DNA from: Pectobacterium actinidiae
Lineage (GTDB): Bacteria > Pseudomonadota > Gammaproteobacteria > Enterobacterales > Enterobacteriaceae
Length of the DNA: 64,000 nt
Assembly: GCF_000803315.1 (NCBI RefSeq)
Contig: NZ_JRMH01000001.1
Location: 2,294,001 to 2,358,000, forward strand
Reading direction: 5' to 3'
The stretch's first letter is position 1; every line of letters starts with the position of its first letter. Positions 16,695-26,432 of this stretch are shown here, piece after piece. The position numbers and the translations under genes were made by a program. Under the pieces are notes generated by a model, which saw only the letters and a program-made list of their open reading frames with translations, ran no database searches and was not told where the DNA came from.

Positions 16695-16741
16695 ACTACG
16701 GATGCGGAAGCGTTTGCTGCCTGAAATGGCAGGTACTCTGA

Positions 16742-18037
16742 TTAATTCCCTCTTTTCAGGTTAACGGCCAGTTCGCTTATTTTCACTGGCAGTTCGGTGC
16801 GTAATGATCGATTAGCAGCAATGCCCGTTAAAATAGACATTGCACCATCACGATAATCTGCTGCGCGATGTAATGGATCGGGTTCCGGTGTACCAAACAG
16901 ATCGTTTAACATGACCTGATCGCCGCCGCCGTGTCCGCCCGCTTTAAATTCAACCGGTACGACATAAGGCGCGTCAAACATCGGATAGATCTTGATTTCA
17001 CAGTCATCCAGCGCACCTTCATCCTCTTTTTGTCCGCCTCCGTTTACATAAGATTTTTCTACCAGTTTCATTTCCAACCGGCCCTTGCTGCCATTAAACA
17101 CCACGTTCAACCCTTCCCAGGGCAAATAGGCATTTAATGAATACGTCATGATGGCTTTACTTTTATAACGCACCATCACACCCAGTACATCTTCAATATT
17201 AATCCCGTCATCGAACACGCTTTTATCGCGGTAATAACCATCTTCATGTTCGGCGTCTAAATATAAGGCCGTGAGCTGTTCGCTTTGATTCATATGCAAT
17301 GCAAACGGATCGTTTTCTGCCGCCGCGCTATTATGTGAGCGGGAATAAAATTCTGTGACACCGCGCGCTTCAGCATTCGCTTTACCGTAAAAACGTAAAT
17401 CACCCTGCGCATAGACCGTTTCCGGTTCGCTATTAAGCCAGAAATTTACCAGATCAAAATGGTGCGTGGATTTGTGTACCAACAACCCGCCGCTATTACG
17501 TTTGTCACGGTGCCAGCGGCGGAAATAATCCGCCCCGTGCTCAGTATTCAACAGCCACTCAAAATGAACAGAATAAACTTCACCAATCAACCCAGCGGCA
17601 ATCAACTCACGGACTTTGCTGTGATGCGGAGCATAGCGGTAATTAAAGGTGACGCGTAATTTACGGCCGGTACGGTTAATCGCATCGATAATCGCCTGAC
17701 ATTTTTCTTCATCAATCGTCATCGGTTTTTCGCTGATGACATCACAACCTAATTCCATTGCCCGGATAATATAGTGATGATGCGTCCGATCCAGAGACGT
17801 CACAATAACCACATCCGGCTTGGTTTCCGCGATCATCTGCTCGAACTGTTCGGCGCGATACGTCGGCACATTATCGTGTCCATATTTATGGACAAGCTGG
17901 TTGGCATAATTCATTCGCGTCTGATTTGTATCGCAAAAAGCAACAAACAGTCCCTGATCCTGATAATCCCTGGCAATTGACTCCAGATAAAGGCCAGCGC
18001 GGCCTCCCGTTCCCACTACGGCATATTTTTTTTTCAT
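16742..18037 (-). CDS. Gfo/Idh/MocA family oxidoreductase
   Basis: 431 residues from ATG 18037; GGAGG lies about 11 nt upstream, whereas the ATG at 18046 is too near it. MKKKYAVVGTGGRAGLYLE gives the Rossmann GxGGRA motif, and VIVTSLDRTHHHYIIRAMELGCDVISEKPM holds the conserved EKP lysine that is catalytic or structural in this family. The C-terminal domain is the usual alpha/beta open-sheet fold. These enzymes oxidise sugars or inositols with NAD(P). It is upstream of, and in line with, a sugar-binding protein gene. The specific substrate is unknown. Confidence 0.85.
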   Translation of the reverse strand: MKKKYAVVGTGGRAGLYLESIARDYQDQGLFVAFCDTNQTRMNYANQLVHKYGHDNVPTYRAEQFEQMIAETKPDVVIVTSLDRTHHHYIIRAMELGCDVISEKPMTIDEEKCQAIIDAINRTGRKLRVTFNYRYAPHHSKVRELIAAGLIGEVYSVHFEWLLNTEHGADYFRRWHRDKRNSGGLLVHKSTHHFDLVNFWLNSEPETVYAQGDLRFYGKANAEARGVTEFYSRSHNSAAAENDPFALHMNQSEQLTALYLDAEHEDGYYRDKSVFDDGINIEDVLGVMVRYKSKAIMTYSLNAYLPWEGLNVVFNGSKGRLEMKLVEKSYVNGGGQKEDEGALDDCEIKIYPMFDAPYVVPVEFKAGGHGGGDQVMLNDLFGTPEPDPLHRAADYRDGAMSILTGIAANRSLRTELPVKISELAVNLKRGN

Positions 18038-18501
18038 TCTGCGCATTTCCTCCAAATAACGTAGGACCGCTCACCGGATTGACTGGCACGTATCGATAAA
18101 GGACTGGTAGCGTGATTTTCATTATGGCAAACCACCCACACGCTTATGCCTTTGCCATAAAAAAATAGAGCATCCCAACATCGTTCACCTTCATTTTATT
18201 GCCATGTGATGATGTTATCTGGCAAAAAAATGAAGATTGGCATGCTCCAGCTCTCATAAATACAAATTGAGTGCTTTTTCTATTAATAATTGATTTTATT
18301 GATAATATTGGATGGTTAATTCCCATACCCGCGTTGGATGTGCATGACCTCTCTTAAGTGTTCATACGTTAACGGGATTCGTTCTAACGTGGTGCCGTTC
18401 GCCACATTCAAACTTTATTTTCAATCCGTCTGAGGATGCCGGATAATCGGCACGTCACTCATGAGAGAAGCAAGAAAGCGATAAGCGCGTAAGGAATCAC
18501 T
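18038..18501. promoter_or_regulatory. Divergent intergenic region, oxidoreductase gene and ogt
   Basis: 464 bp with no supportable gene. It must carry promoters for both directions. Short A- and T-rich tracts are present near 18160-18300, but I see no clear CRP site or palindromic operator. Confidence 0.35.
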
Positions 18502-19038
18502 ATGCAGACTTTTTTTCAGGACACTCTGGCTACCCCGCTTGGGGAGTTATTGATTATTGCGGATGAAAATAATCATTTGCGTGCCGTCGAGTGGCGCGAG
18601 TATGAAGACGATTTATTTCGCGTACTTAATCGCAGTTATCGAAATGATCCCTTTTCGTTACAGCCGCGACATAATCCCGGTGGTCTGACTGACAGCCTGC
18701 AACGCTATTTTGAGGGTGAATTAGCTATTATTGATACGCTGCCCGTTGCTTCCGTAGGGACCGAATTTCAACAGCAGGTCTGGCAGGAATTACGTCGCAT
18801 CCCCTGTGGAGAAATTACCACGTACGGCGAACTTGCGACGCTCCTGGGACGCACTGGCGCAGCACGTGCAGTCGGCATGGCAAACGGCTCCAACCCTGTC
18901 AGTATCGTGGTTCCCTGCCATCGCGTCATCGGTACTGGTGGGGCGTTGACTGGGTATGCCGGTGGCATTCACCGTAAGCAGTGGTTGCTTACTCACGAAG
19001 GTTATTTACCTCGACAGCTATTTACCGCGACTGAATAG
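18502..19038 (+). CDS. ogt: Methylated-DNA--protein-cysteine methyltransferase
   Basis: 178 residues. The catalytic motif IVVPCHRVIG lies near residue 139; its cysteine takes the methyl group from O6-methylguanine and the protein is then spent. The helix-turn-helix region VWQELRRIPCGEITTYGELATLLGRTGAARAVGMANGSNPV precedes it, with the arginine finger (GAARAVG) and asparagine hinge. It is the constitutive Ogt type, without the Ada N-terminal domain. The order ogt-fnr-uspE is the one seen in other enterobacteria, which supports the name. Confidence 0.93.
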   Translation: MQTFFQDTLATPLGELLIIADENNHLRAVEWREYEDDLFRVLNRSYRNDPFSLQPRHNPGGLTDSLQRYFEGELAIIDTLPVASVGTEFQQQVWQELRRIPCGEITTYGELATLLGRTGAARAVGMANGSNPVSIVVPCHRVIGTGGALTGYAGGIHRKQWLLTHEGYLPRQLFTATE

Positions 19039-19081
19039 TTTACCGTTATAATTCTGCGCGTTGCGACACGCGGAAATGCCC

Positions 19082-19113
19082 TCCGAATTGCTTATCATCG
19101 TAAGCAATTCGGA
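19082..19113. terminator. Long perfect hairpin after ogt
   Basis: TCCGAATTGCTTA and TAAGCAATTCGGA pair over 13 bp around TCATCG. No strong T run follows. It lies 45 bp past the ogt stop, so it may end ogt transcription or protect the 3' end. Confidence 0.5.
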
Positions 19114-19285
19114 TTAATCAACGTGTTAACCGTTCGGTAACGTAATGGAAAAAAATATTATCTTCGCACGCGTTTTATATATCGAAATATTTCCCAGAAA
19201 AAACGAAAAACTATAGTTAGTTCACTATTTATTGGTCTATTCCGATGATTACCGCTCTTATCAGAGCCGATAAAAGCTGTTAAAA

Positions 19286-19299
19286 TTGACCAATATCAA
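19286..19299 (+). promoter_or_regulatory. FNR box upstream of fnr
   Basis: TTGAC-CAAT-ATCAA differs by one base from the consensus TTGAT-N4-ATCAA and lies 21 bp before the fnr ATG. Its position near the start suits the autorepression known for fnr. Confidence 0.75.
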
Positions 19300-19319
19300 T
19301 TATTGCCTGAGCAAAGCCT

Positions 19320-20066
19320 ATGATCCCGGAAAAGCGAATTATCCGACGCATCCAGTCTGGCGGTTGTGCAATCCACTGTCAGGATTGCAGTATCAGTCAG
19401 CTATGCATCCCTTTCACCCTGAATGAACACGAGCTCGATCAGCTCGACAACATCATTGAAAGGAAGAAGCCTATCCAGAAGGGGCAGGCGCTGTTTAAGG
19501 CTGGCGATGAACTGAGATCGTTGTACGCCATCCGCTCCGGTACGATAAAAAGTTATACCATCACGGAGCAAGGCGACGAGCAGATCACCGGTTTTCATCT
19601 GGCGGGTGACTTGGTCGGCTTTGATGCTATCGGTACGGCTCAACATCCGAGCTTCGCACAGGCGCTGGAAACGTCAATGGTCTGCGAAATTCCTTTCGAG
19701 ACGCTGGACGATCTCTCAGGGAAAATGCCTAACCTGCGTCAGCAGATGATGCGCCTGATGAGCGGTGAAATCCGTGGCGATCAGGACATGATTCTGCTGT
19801 TGTCGAAAAAGAACGCAGAAGAGCGTCTGGCGGCGTTTGTCTATAACCTCTCCCGCCGTTTCGCCCAACGTGGTTTCTCACCACGTGAATTCCGTCTGAC
19901 CATGACGCGTGGTGATATCGGCAACTATCTGGGGTTGACCGTTGAAACCATCAGCCGTCTGCTGGGGCGTTTCCAGAAAAGCGGGACGCTGGCGGTAAAA
20001 GGAAAATACATCACAATCGAGAATCTTGATGCACTTTCCGAATTAGCAGGCTCTTCACGCAAGTAA
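19320..20066 (+). CDS. fnr: Oxygen-sensing fumarate/nitrate reduction regulator FNR
   Basis: 248 residues, close to the 250 of E. coli FNR. The N terminus [19 protein letters not shown] supplies the cysteines that, with the one in SMVCEIPF (Cys122 equivalent), hold the [4Fe-4S] cluster destroyed by oxygen. A cyclic-nucleotide-type beta-roll spans roughly residues 40-150. The DNA-binding helix-turn-helix reads [25 protein letters not shown] near residues 198-218, with the E-SR pattern that reads TTGAT. It switches the cell between aerobic and anaerobic metabolism. An FNR box lies just upstream. Confidence 0.97.
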   Translation: MIPEKRIIRRIQSGGCAIHCQDCSISQLCIPFTLNEHELDQLDNIIERKKPIQKGQALFKAGDELRSLYAIRSGTIKSYTITEQGDEQITGFHLAGDLVGFDAIGTAQHPSFAQALETSMVCEIPFETLDDLSGKMPNLRQQMMRLMSGEIRGDQDMILLLSKKNAEERLAAFVYNLSRRFAQRGFSPREFRLTMTRGDIGNYLGLTVETISRLLGRFQKSGTLAVKGKYITIENLDALSELAGSSRK

Positions 20067-20084
20067 TATTTCCAGCTTAACTAT

Positions 20085-20125
20085 TTGACGTTGCCACTTT
20101 TTTACCGTGGCAGCGTCAATGTTCT
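20085..20125 (+). terminator. Terminator of fnr
   Basis: TTGACGTTGCCAC pairs with GTGGCAGCGTCAA (one T-G wobble) around TTTTTTACC, then TGTTCTT. The stem is strong and the T tail is weak. Confidence 0.7.
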
Positions 20126-20256
20126 TCCCCACTTTTCCGCCCCCTCCGTGATATTTCCTATTTTGTTATTCTCCGGCTTATCTCTGTTGTCCAAAACGAT
20201 TCCATTGCGGTACTCTTGAATGACAGGCTGTGGAGTAACAGCTGTTTGGAGGAGCT

Positions 20257-21207
20257 ATGGCAAAGTATCAGAACTTACTGGTAGCTATTGACCCAAATCA
20301 GGATGACCAACCAGCGCTGCGTCGGGCGGTTTACCTGGTTCAGCGACTTGGCGGCCGTATCAAGGCATTTCTGCCGATTTATGATTTCTCTTATGAAATG
20401 ACCACCCTGCTTTCCCCCGATGAACGGGTGGAAATGCGTCAGGGCGTTATTCAGCAGCGAACCGAATGGATTGCGGAACAGTGTAAATACTACCTTGAAG
20501 CGGGCGTTCCGATAGAAATCAAAGTGGTGTGGCACAATAAACCCTTTGAAGCCATCATTCGGGAAGTGATTTCCGGGCAACACGACCTGTTGTTGAAAAT
20601 GGCACATCAGCACGATCGGTTGGAAGCCGTTATCTTTACGCCAACCGACTGGCAGTTACTGCGCAAATGCCCTTGCCCCGTCTGGATGGTAAAAGATCAG
20701 CCTTGGCCAGTCGAAGGGCGTGCGCTAGTTGCCGTCAATCTGGCCAGCGAAGACCCGTACCACGATCCGCTCAATATCAAACTGGTATCGGAAACGCTGG
20801 AACTGGCGCAGCATGTTGACCAGACCGATGTTCATCTGGTTGGTGCCTACCCTGTTACCCCCATTAACATCGCCATTGAACTGCCGGATTTCGATCCCAG
20901 CGTCTACAACGATGCGATTCGGGGGCAGCACCTTATCGCCATGAAATCCCTGCGTCAGAAGTTCAGCCTGGATGAACGCGTGACGCACGTAGAAAAAGGG
21001 CTGCCAGAAGAAGTGATTCCCGACCTGGCCGAGCATTTGCAAGCGGGTGTCGTGGTGTTAGGGTCGCTGGGCCGAACCGGCCTTTCCGCTGCGTTTATCG
21101 GCAACACCGTCGAGCATGTTATCGATCACTTGAAATGCGATTTACTTGCCATCAAACCCGATGATTTCGTGTCACCGGTTACGTTAGAAGACAGCGATAA
21201 CAGCTGA
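20257..21207 (+). CDS. uspE: Universal stress protein E
   Basis: 316 residues made of two tandem Usp domains, the layout of UspE. The first begins [24 protein letters not shown]. The second, from about residue 155, ends with the nucleotide-loop-like [36 protein letters not shown], which fits the family pattern G-x2-G-x9-G(S/T). It is cytoplasmic and involved in stress resistance, adhesion and motility in relatives. GGAGGAG lies directly upstream of the ATG. Adjacent to fnr as in other enterobacteria, and ended by its own terminator. Confidence 0.94.
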   Translation: MAKYQNLLVAIDPNQDDQPALRRAVYLVQRLGGRIKAFLPIYDFSYEMTTLLSPDERVEMRQGVIQQRTEWIAEQCKYYLEAGVPIEIKVVWHNKPFEAIIREVISGQHDLLLKMAHQHDRLEAVIFTPTDWQLLRKCPCPVWMVKDQPWPVEGRALVAVNLASEDPYHDPLNIKLVSETLELAQHVDQTDVHLVGAYPVTPINIAIELPDFDPSVYNDAIRGQHLIAMKSLRQKFSLDERVTHVEKGLPEEVIPDLAEHLQAGVVVLGSLGRTGLSAAFIGNTVEHVIDHLKCDLLAIKPDDFVSPVTLEDSDNS

Positions 21208-21224
21208 TTGCTGGGCTCAACATC

Positions 21225-21257
21225 AAATAATGCCAGCCTCCGTGCTGGCATTATTTT
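21225..21257 (+). terminator. Terminator of uspE
   Basis: AATAATGCCAGC pairs with GCTGGCATTATT around CTCCGT and runs into TTTT. It lies 18 bp after the stop. Confidence 0.88.
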
Positions 21258-21290
21258 TGGCGATGATATGCATCGCTATACTTGAGATGT

Positions 21291-21315
21291 AAAAAAGGGG
21301 CGATTTCGCCCCTTT
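21291..21315 (-). terminator. Terminator of pntAB
   Basis: GAAAGGGGCGA / TCGCCCCTTTTTT read on the minus strand gives a GC-rich stem and a T6 tail, 12 bp after the pntB stop. It faces the uspE terminator. Confidence 0.88.
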
Positions 21316-21326
21316 CGACACCACGC

Positions 21327-22715
21327 TTACAGCGCTTTCAGAATCGCCTCAACGCTGTCTTTGGCATCGCCAAACAGCATTTGCGTGTTCTCTTTAAAGA
21401 ACAGCGGATTCTGTACGCCAGCGTAACCGGTATTCATAGAACGCTTGAACACGATAACATTCTGCGCCTTCCACACTTCCAGCACTGGCATGCCAGCGAT
21501 TGGGCTGTGTGGATCTTCTTGCGCCGCCGGGTTAACGGTGTCATTCGCACCAATGACCAGCACCGTGTCGGTATCGGTGAAATCGTCATTAATTTCATCC
21601 ATTTCCAACACGATGTCGTAAGGCACTTTTGCTTCAGCCAACAGTACGTTCATATGACCAGGCAGACGCCCTGCAACCGGGTGAATACCAAAGCGAACGT
21701 TGATGCCACGCGCACGCAGTTTTGCGGTGATGTCATGCACAGGGTACTGCGCCTGCGCGACAGCCATACCGTATCCCGGTGTGATGATGACGGAAGTTGA
21801 GTTCTTGAGTAAATCAGCCACGTCTTCCGCTGAAGCCTCACGGTATTCCCCCACCTCTTCACTCTCACCAGAGGAGACGCCATCCGTACCAAAACCACCG
21901 GCAATCACGCTGATAAAGGAACGGTTCATCGCTTTACACATAATGTAAGACAGAATCGCACCAGAAGAACCCACTAGCGCACCGGTCACGATCAGCAGGT
22001 CATTGCTGAGCATGAAGCCCGCTGCCGCTGCCGCCCAACCAGAGTAGGAGTTCAGCATAGAAACGACAACTGGCATGTCCGCACCGCCAATGGATGCAAC
22101 CAGGTGCCAGCCAAATACCAGTGCAATCGCCGTCATCAGAATCAGCGCCAGTACCTGCAACGCTACGCTGCCCGTATTGACGAAAACCAGCAATAGCAGG
22201 AAGGACACAACCATCGCCGCCAGATTCATTTTATGGCGATGAGGCAGCATCAATGGCTTGGAAGAGATTTTCCCGCGCAGTTTGCCGAAAGCAACAACCG
22301 AGCCCGTGAAGGTCACAGCACCGATGAAGATACCCAGGAAGACTTCCGTCAAATGGATATTAACCATCACTGGGTCGGTAATTTCACCGTGATCGAGGAA
22401 GCTGTTAAAGCCAACCAGCACCGCGGCCAAGCCCACAAAGCTGTGAAGAATCGCGACCAGTTCCGGCATTTCGGTCATTTCAACCTTACGCGCCAGATAA
22501 ATACCGATTGATCCACCGATCGCCATAGCAACAATGATCCACCCCACGTTGCCAGAATCAGGCCCCAGAATGGTCGCGATCAGCGCAAGCGCCATCCCGC
22601 TGATACCAAAGATGTTTCCTTGTTGCGACGTTTCGTGCTTGGACAACCCAGCCAAACTGAAAATAAAGAGAATTGCGGCAACAATGTATGCAGCAGTTAC
22701 TAATCCACCAGACAT
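21327..22715 (-). CDS. pntB: NAD(P) transhydrogenase subunit beta
   Basis: 462 residues, the E. coli length. The first 260 residues hold about nine membrane helices ([23 protein letters not shown] begins the first) forming the proton channel. The cytoplasmic domain III follows, with [18 protein letters not shown] and [20 protein letters not shown] for NADP(H) binding, and [18 protein letters not shown]. With PntA it couples inward proton movement to reduction of NADP by NADH. It starts 10 nt after pntA. Confidence 0.97.
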   Translation of the reverse strand: MSGGLVTAAYIVAAILFIFSLAGLSKHETSQQGNIFGISGMALALIATILGPDSGNVGWIIVAMAIGGSIGIYLARKVEMTEMPELVAILHSFVGLAAVLVGFNSFLDHGEITDPVMVNIHLTEVFLGIFIGAVTFTGSVVAFGKLRGKISSKPLMLPHRHKMNLAAMVVSFLLLLVFVNTGSVALQVLALILMTAIALVFGWHLVASIGGADMPVVVSMLNSYSGWAAAAAGFMLSNDLLIVTGALVGSSGAILSYIMCKAMNRSFISVIAGGFGTDGVSSGESEEVGEYREASAEDVADLLKNSTSVIITPGYGMAVAQAQYPVHDITAKLRARGINVRFGIHPVAGRLPGHMNVLLAEAKVPYDIVLEMDEINDDFTDTDTVLVIGANDTVNPAAQEDPHSPIAGMPVLEVWKAQNVIVFKRSMNTGYAGVQNPLFFKENTQMLFGDAKDSVEAILKAL

Positions 22716-22725
22716 GTGTTACCCC

Positions 22726-24255
22726 TTAGTTTTTACGGAACATTTTCAGCATGCGCTGAGTCACGGTGAAACCACCGAAAATATTGATGCTGGCGATCAA
22801 TACGGCAATGAACGAGAAGAACGACACCCATCCGCCGTGGCCGATCTGCAACAATGCTCCGACAACGATAATGCCTGATATTGCGTTAGTGACTGACATC
22901 AATGGCGTGTGCAATGCGTGGCTGACATTCCAGACAACGTAATAGCCCACCACACAGGACAGCGCAAAAACGGTAAAGTGAGACAAGAACTCTTTAGGTG
23001 CCACGTCGGCCAGCCAGCCAAACAGCAGGATGGCGATCACGAGGAACGCATATTTCTTCCACGGCGACGTCGGTTTGGCTTCTTCCTTCACCACCGCGGC
23101 GGCAGGTTTTGCCTGCTGTGGTTGCGCTGAAACCTGAATCGGCGGTGCTGGCCAGGTGATTTCACCTTCTTTAATGACGGTCACGCCGCGAATCACGGTA
23201 TCGTCAAAATCGACATCGATCTCGCCATCTTTCTCTTTGCAGAGTAATTTCAGCAGGTTAACCAGGTTGGTACCGTAAAGCTGTGAGGATTGCGTCGGCA
23301 GACGGCTAGGTAAATCGGTATAGCCGATAATTTTGACGCCGTTTTCCGTCACGGTGACGCGATCGGCAACGGTCAGTTCACAGTTCCCGCCCGTTTGTGC
23401 CGCTAAATCGACAATCACGCTACCGGGCTTCATGCTCAGCACCATTTCTTTGGTGATCAGGCGCGGAGCCGGTTTTCCAGGGATCAGTGCGGTAGTGACA
23501 ATAATGTCGACTTCTTTCGCCTGAGCGGCAAACAGTTCCATTTCCGCTTTGATAAAGGCTTCAGACATGACTTTGGCATAGCCGTCGCCGCTGCCCGCTT
23601 CTTCTTCAAAGTCGAGTTCGAGGAACTCAGCCCCCATGCTTTTGACCTGCTCTTTTACTTCAGGGCGGGTATCAAAAGCACGAACGATAGCCCCTAAGCT
23701 ACCTGCGGCGCCGATCGCGGCCAAACCGGCCACACCGGCACCGATAATCATAACCTTAGCAGGCGGAACTTTACCTGCGGCGGTGATCTGTCCGGTAAAG
23801 AAGCGGCCAAACTCGTGAGCAGCTTCAACGATGGCACGATAACCTGCGATGTTGGCCATTGAGCTGAGCGCATCCAGTGACTGCGCGCGCGAAATACGCG
23901 GCACGGAATCCATCGCCATCACCGTCACCTGACGGGCAGCCAGCTTCTCCAGCAGTTCTGGGTTTTGCGCTGGCCAGATAAAGCTGACAACCGTACTGCC
24001 TGCACGGGTCAGTTCAATTTCATCATCCTGTGGCGCATTCACCTTCAGGACGATATCGGCTTGCCAGACTTCCACACTGTCAACAATCGACGCACCGGCT
24101 TCTTCGTATGCCGCATCGTCAAAACTTGCCAGTTTTCCCGCTTCACGTTCTATCGAGACCGTAAAACCCAGTTTCAGCAGTTGTTCAACCGTTTTCGGCG
24201 TCGCTGCTACACGGGCTTCATTGGCCAACCGCTCTCTTGGTACACCAATACGCAT
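22726..24255 (-). CDS. pntA: NAD(P) transhydrogenase subunit alpha
   Basis: 509 residues. Domain I (about 1-380) binds NAD(H): [20 protein letters not shown], then the Rossmann stretch [22 protein letters not shown], and [33 protein letters not shown], all strongly conserved. A Pro/Ala-rich linker near 385-405 leads to four membrane helices at the C terminus ([17 protein letters not shown] and after). It forms the proton-translocating transhydrogenase with PntB. pntAB is divergent from ydgH, as in E. coli. Confidence 0.97.
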   Translation of the reverse strand: MRIGVPRERLANEARVAATPKTVEQLLKLGFTVSIEREAGKLASFDDAAYEEAGASIVDSVEVWQADIVLKVNAPQDDEIELTRAGSTVVSFIWPAQNPELLEKLAARQVTVMAMDSVPRISRAQSLDALSSMANIAGYRAIVEAAHEFGRFFTGQITAAGKVPPAKVMIIGAGVAGLAAIGAAGSLGAIVRAFDTRPEVKEQVKSMGAEFLELDFEEEAGSGDGYAKVMSEAFIKAEMELFAAQAKEVDIIVTTALIPGKPAPRLITKEMVLSMKPGSVIVDLAAQTGGNCELTVADRVTVTENGVKIIGYTDLPSRLPTQSSQLYGTNLVNLLKLLCKEKDGEIDVDFDDTVIRGVTVIKEGEITWPAPPIQVSAQPQQAKPAAAVVKEEAKPTSPWKKYAFLVIAILLFGWLADVAPKEFLSHFTVFALSCVVGYYVVWNVSHALHTPLMSVTNAISGIIVVGALLQIGHGGWVSFFSFIAVLIASINIFGGFTVTQRMLKMFRKN

Positions 24256-24836
24256 GCTGATACCCTTTTCGCTTATTTTTAACGAAGATTATTATTCTCA
24301 CCCTATTCTGTTATACGAATTCGCCAAGACCAACTGCACCCTGTATCCCCGCATTCACACGCCAGGAAGAGGGTCTTCTCATCTGCTTGCCACACGCTTT
24401 TTTGAGGCGTCTCACTGTAGGCGAACTCATTTATAACGTACTGAAAATGTGATCGATGATCCATAAATAAAATGAATTTCACAGAAAAGCCGAGTTATCA
24501 CAGGTTCTGTCAGCCTTTCTTGGTCGAAAATCATGCTCTTCTCTGCCTTTTGTAGCATTATTACAGAAGTATTTTTCTGGGCTGTTTCACAAAAACGATG
24601 TGTTACATGGTTGTTAATGCGATAAATTGCATAAATATCCCTTATGATGTCAAAACAATCATTAACCGTTATTATTAGCACTTTTCTTGTTCCAGGCCGA
24701 AGTATCACGGCTTTTTAGCCCGCTGAAAATGCTAAAGCACAAGAATTTATTCCGTGCGATAATCAGCCCTATTCCGTTACAGGTTGATTGCTATACCTTA
24801 AATAATTCGAGTGGCAGGAAGGCGAAAGGATTTTTT
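24256..24836. promoter_or_regulatory. Divergent intergenic region, pntA and ydgH
   Basis: 581 bp. An open frame on the minus strand (24427-24708) has no ribosome binding site or recognisable family and is judged non-coding. The AT-rich stretch near 24530-24680 probably holds the ydgH promoter. I see no clear operator. Confidence 0.35.
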
Positions 24837-25790
24837 ATGAAGCTGAAGACTACTGTTATTGCATCCACATTGTTGTTATCACTCTCGGCATTTTCAGCGC
24901 AGGCTGCACAGGAACTTACGCCTGAGCAGGCCGAATCCCTGCAACCCTTTGAACGAATTACGTTTAAAGGACGTTTTAATGCGATCAATGAAGCGGTAGC
25001 CGCAGCCTCAAAACGCGCCGACAAGTTGGGTGCAGAGTCGTTTTATGTGCAAGCGATGGATGACGCTAATTCGAGTGGAAACTGGAATGTCACTGTGGAT
25101 CTGTATCGCAAGGATGCGCCTAAGGCAAATCAGGATGCCCAATTCCGCACCTTCTACGGTGTGAAAGAACTGCCGAAAGATGTGGCTTACGGGCTGGAAC
25201 CGTATGACACGGTAACCATTGGTGGATTTTTCCGTAGCCAGCCGGAAGTCAATGACGCCATTGCGAAAGCAGCAAAAGAGAAAAATGCCGATTCGTTTTA
25301 CATCGTCCGTCAGGTTGATGTGAACTCGAATAGTGGCAACCAAAAAATTACCGCCTACATTTATAAAGCCGATGCACCGAAGCGTCAGACTCAGAGTACC
25401 GACGTCATCCCAGCAGATTCTGACGCAGGCCGTGCAGCGTTAGCTGCGGGTGGTGCGGAAGCTGCAAAAGTGGAAATTCCTGGTGTTGCCAACTCTGGCA
25501 GCCCTAGCCGTAACGTAGGTAATTTCTTCGAAACGCAATCGTCAAAAGGTGGGCGTTACACGGTAACGTTATCAGATGGTTCCAAGATTCAGGAACTGAA
25601 CAATGCCACGGCTGCACAGATGGTGCCTTTCGATTCGATTAAATTCCGCGGCAACTACACCAACATGACCCAGGTGTCAGAAGCCGTTGCTAAACGCGCG
25701 GGCGAGAAAGGTGCCAAGTACTACCACATCACCAGACAGTGGGAAGGCAACGGTAACAACATGACTATCAGCGCTGACCTTTATAAATAA
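24837..25790 (+). CDS. ydgH: YdgH/BhsA/McbA-like (DUF1471) periplasmic protein, three-domain
   Basis: 317 residues from ATG 24837, with AAAGGA six bases upstream. The signal peptide MKLKTTVIASTLLLSLSAFS is cut after AQA. Three DUF1471 domains can be aligned. They start at QPFERITFKGRFNAINEAV, GLEPYDTVTIGGFFRSQPEV and MVPFDSIKFRGNYTNMTQV, and each ends in a strand such as YYHITRQWEG. The linker between domains two and three is Ala/Gly/Ser-rich. Length and gene position beside pntAB match E. coli YdgH. The family is linked to envelope stress and biofilm; the specific role is unclear. Confidence 0.93.
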   Translation: MKLKTTVIASTLLLSLSAFSAQAAQELTPEQAESLQPFERITFKGRFNAINEAVAAASKRADKLGAESFYVQAMDDANSSGNWNVTVDLYRKDAPKANQDAQFRTFYGVKELPKDVAYGLEPYDTVTIGGFFRSQPEVNDAIAKAAKEKNADSFYIVRQVDVNSNSGNQKITAYIYKADAPKRQTQSTDVIPADSDAGRAALAAGGAEAAKVEIPGVANSGSPSRNVGNFFETQSSKGGRYTVTLSDGSKIQELNNATAAQMVPFDSIKFRGNYTNMTQVSEAVAKRAGEKGAKYYHITRQWEGNGNNMTISADLYK

Positions 25791-25804
25791 GATCAATGAA
25801 ACAG

Positions 25805-25820
25805 CCCGCAGCAATGCGGG
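25805..25820. terminator. Hairpin between convergent ydgH and ankB
   Basis: CCCGCA-GCAA-TGCGGG with short T-containing flanks on both sides. It can end either transcript; the stem is only 6 bp but GC-rich. Confidence 0.6.
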
Positions 25821-25827
25821 TTGTACA

Positions 25828-26370
25828 TTATGGGGTAGCAAACCCCCCCTTCTTCAGCGTTTCCACGCTATTGCCATTCGCATCTTTTATCTCAAAATCC
25901 GCCCCTTTCTCTTTCAGCACTTTTAAAAGCTCTGAACGCTGGAACAGTGAAGCGTACATCGCCGCCGTTTGTCCTGCATGATTGCGCTCATCTGGGTTGC
26001 ACTCTGCGGCAATCAATCGGCGTGCGATTTTTATCTCACCTTTAAAAACCGCGCCCATTAGCGCAGTATTCCCACGTTTATCATGCAGACATGGATCGGC
26101 TCCCGCTTTTATCAATATGTCCACCGCGGTGTCATGCCCATGATAAGCCGCGAGGATTACCGCAGTGTAACCCTTTTCATCAGCCACATTCAGATTGTAG
26201 TGCGATGTGATAAACGTCTGAAGTATTTCCAGATCGCCATGTCGGGCTGCATCCCACAGATATTGATTAAGCGATGAGGTGACTTCGGTTTCTCTCAGCC
26301 CCGTTTCCTCGCCTTGCACCACCTGTGGAATTGCGACGAACAATCCAAAAATCAGCAATAGTGTTTTCAC
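25828..26370 (-). CDS. ankB: Periplasmic ankyrin-repeat protein paired with catalase
   Basis: 180 residues with a signal peptide (MKTLLLIFGLFVAIPQVVQG). From about residue 38 there are four ankyrin repeats, visible as LWDAARHGDLEILQTFI, KGYTAVILAAYHGHDTAVDILIKAGADP, RGNTALMGAVFKGEIKIARRLIAAECNP and AGQTAAMYASLFQRSELLKVLKEKGAD. It lies 62 bp after the catalase gene on the same strand. A katB-ankB pair is known in Pseudomonas, where the ankyrin protein supports catalase activity. I infer the same chaperone-like or partner role here in the periplasm. The symbol is used by analogy. Confidence 0.82.
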   Translation of the reverse strand: MKTLLLIFGLFVAIPQVVQGEETGLRETEVTSSLNQYLWDAARHGDLEILQTFITSHYNLNVADEKGYTAVILAAYHGHDTAVDILIKAGADPCLHDKRGNTALMGAVFKGEIKIARRLIAAECNPDERNHAGQTAAMYASLFQRSELLKVLKEKGADFEIKDANGNSVETLKKGGFATP

Positions 26371-26396
26371 TGTCTTTCCTCCTTGAGGTAAACGGA

Positions 26397-26420
26397 GCCT
26401 GCGTCACTCATGACGCAGGC
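26397..26420 (-). promoter_or_regulatory. Intercistronic hairpin between catalase gene and ankB
   Basis: A perfect 10-bp stem, GCCTGCGTCA with TGACGCAGGC, around a 4-nt loop. No T run follows on the minus strand, so it may attenuate or protect the upstream message and set a catalase-to-ankyrin ratio. Confidence 0.65.
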
Positions 26421-26432
26421 CAGTGAGTACGC

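Noticed and set aside
24427..24708. 93-residue minus-strand frame upstream of ydgH
   Set aside because: No ribosome binding site, odd composition, no family; it covers a likely promoter.
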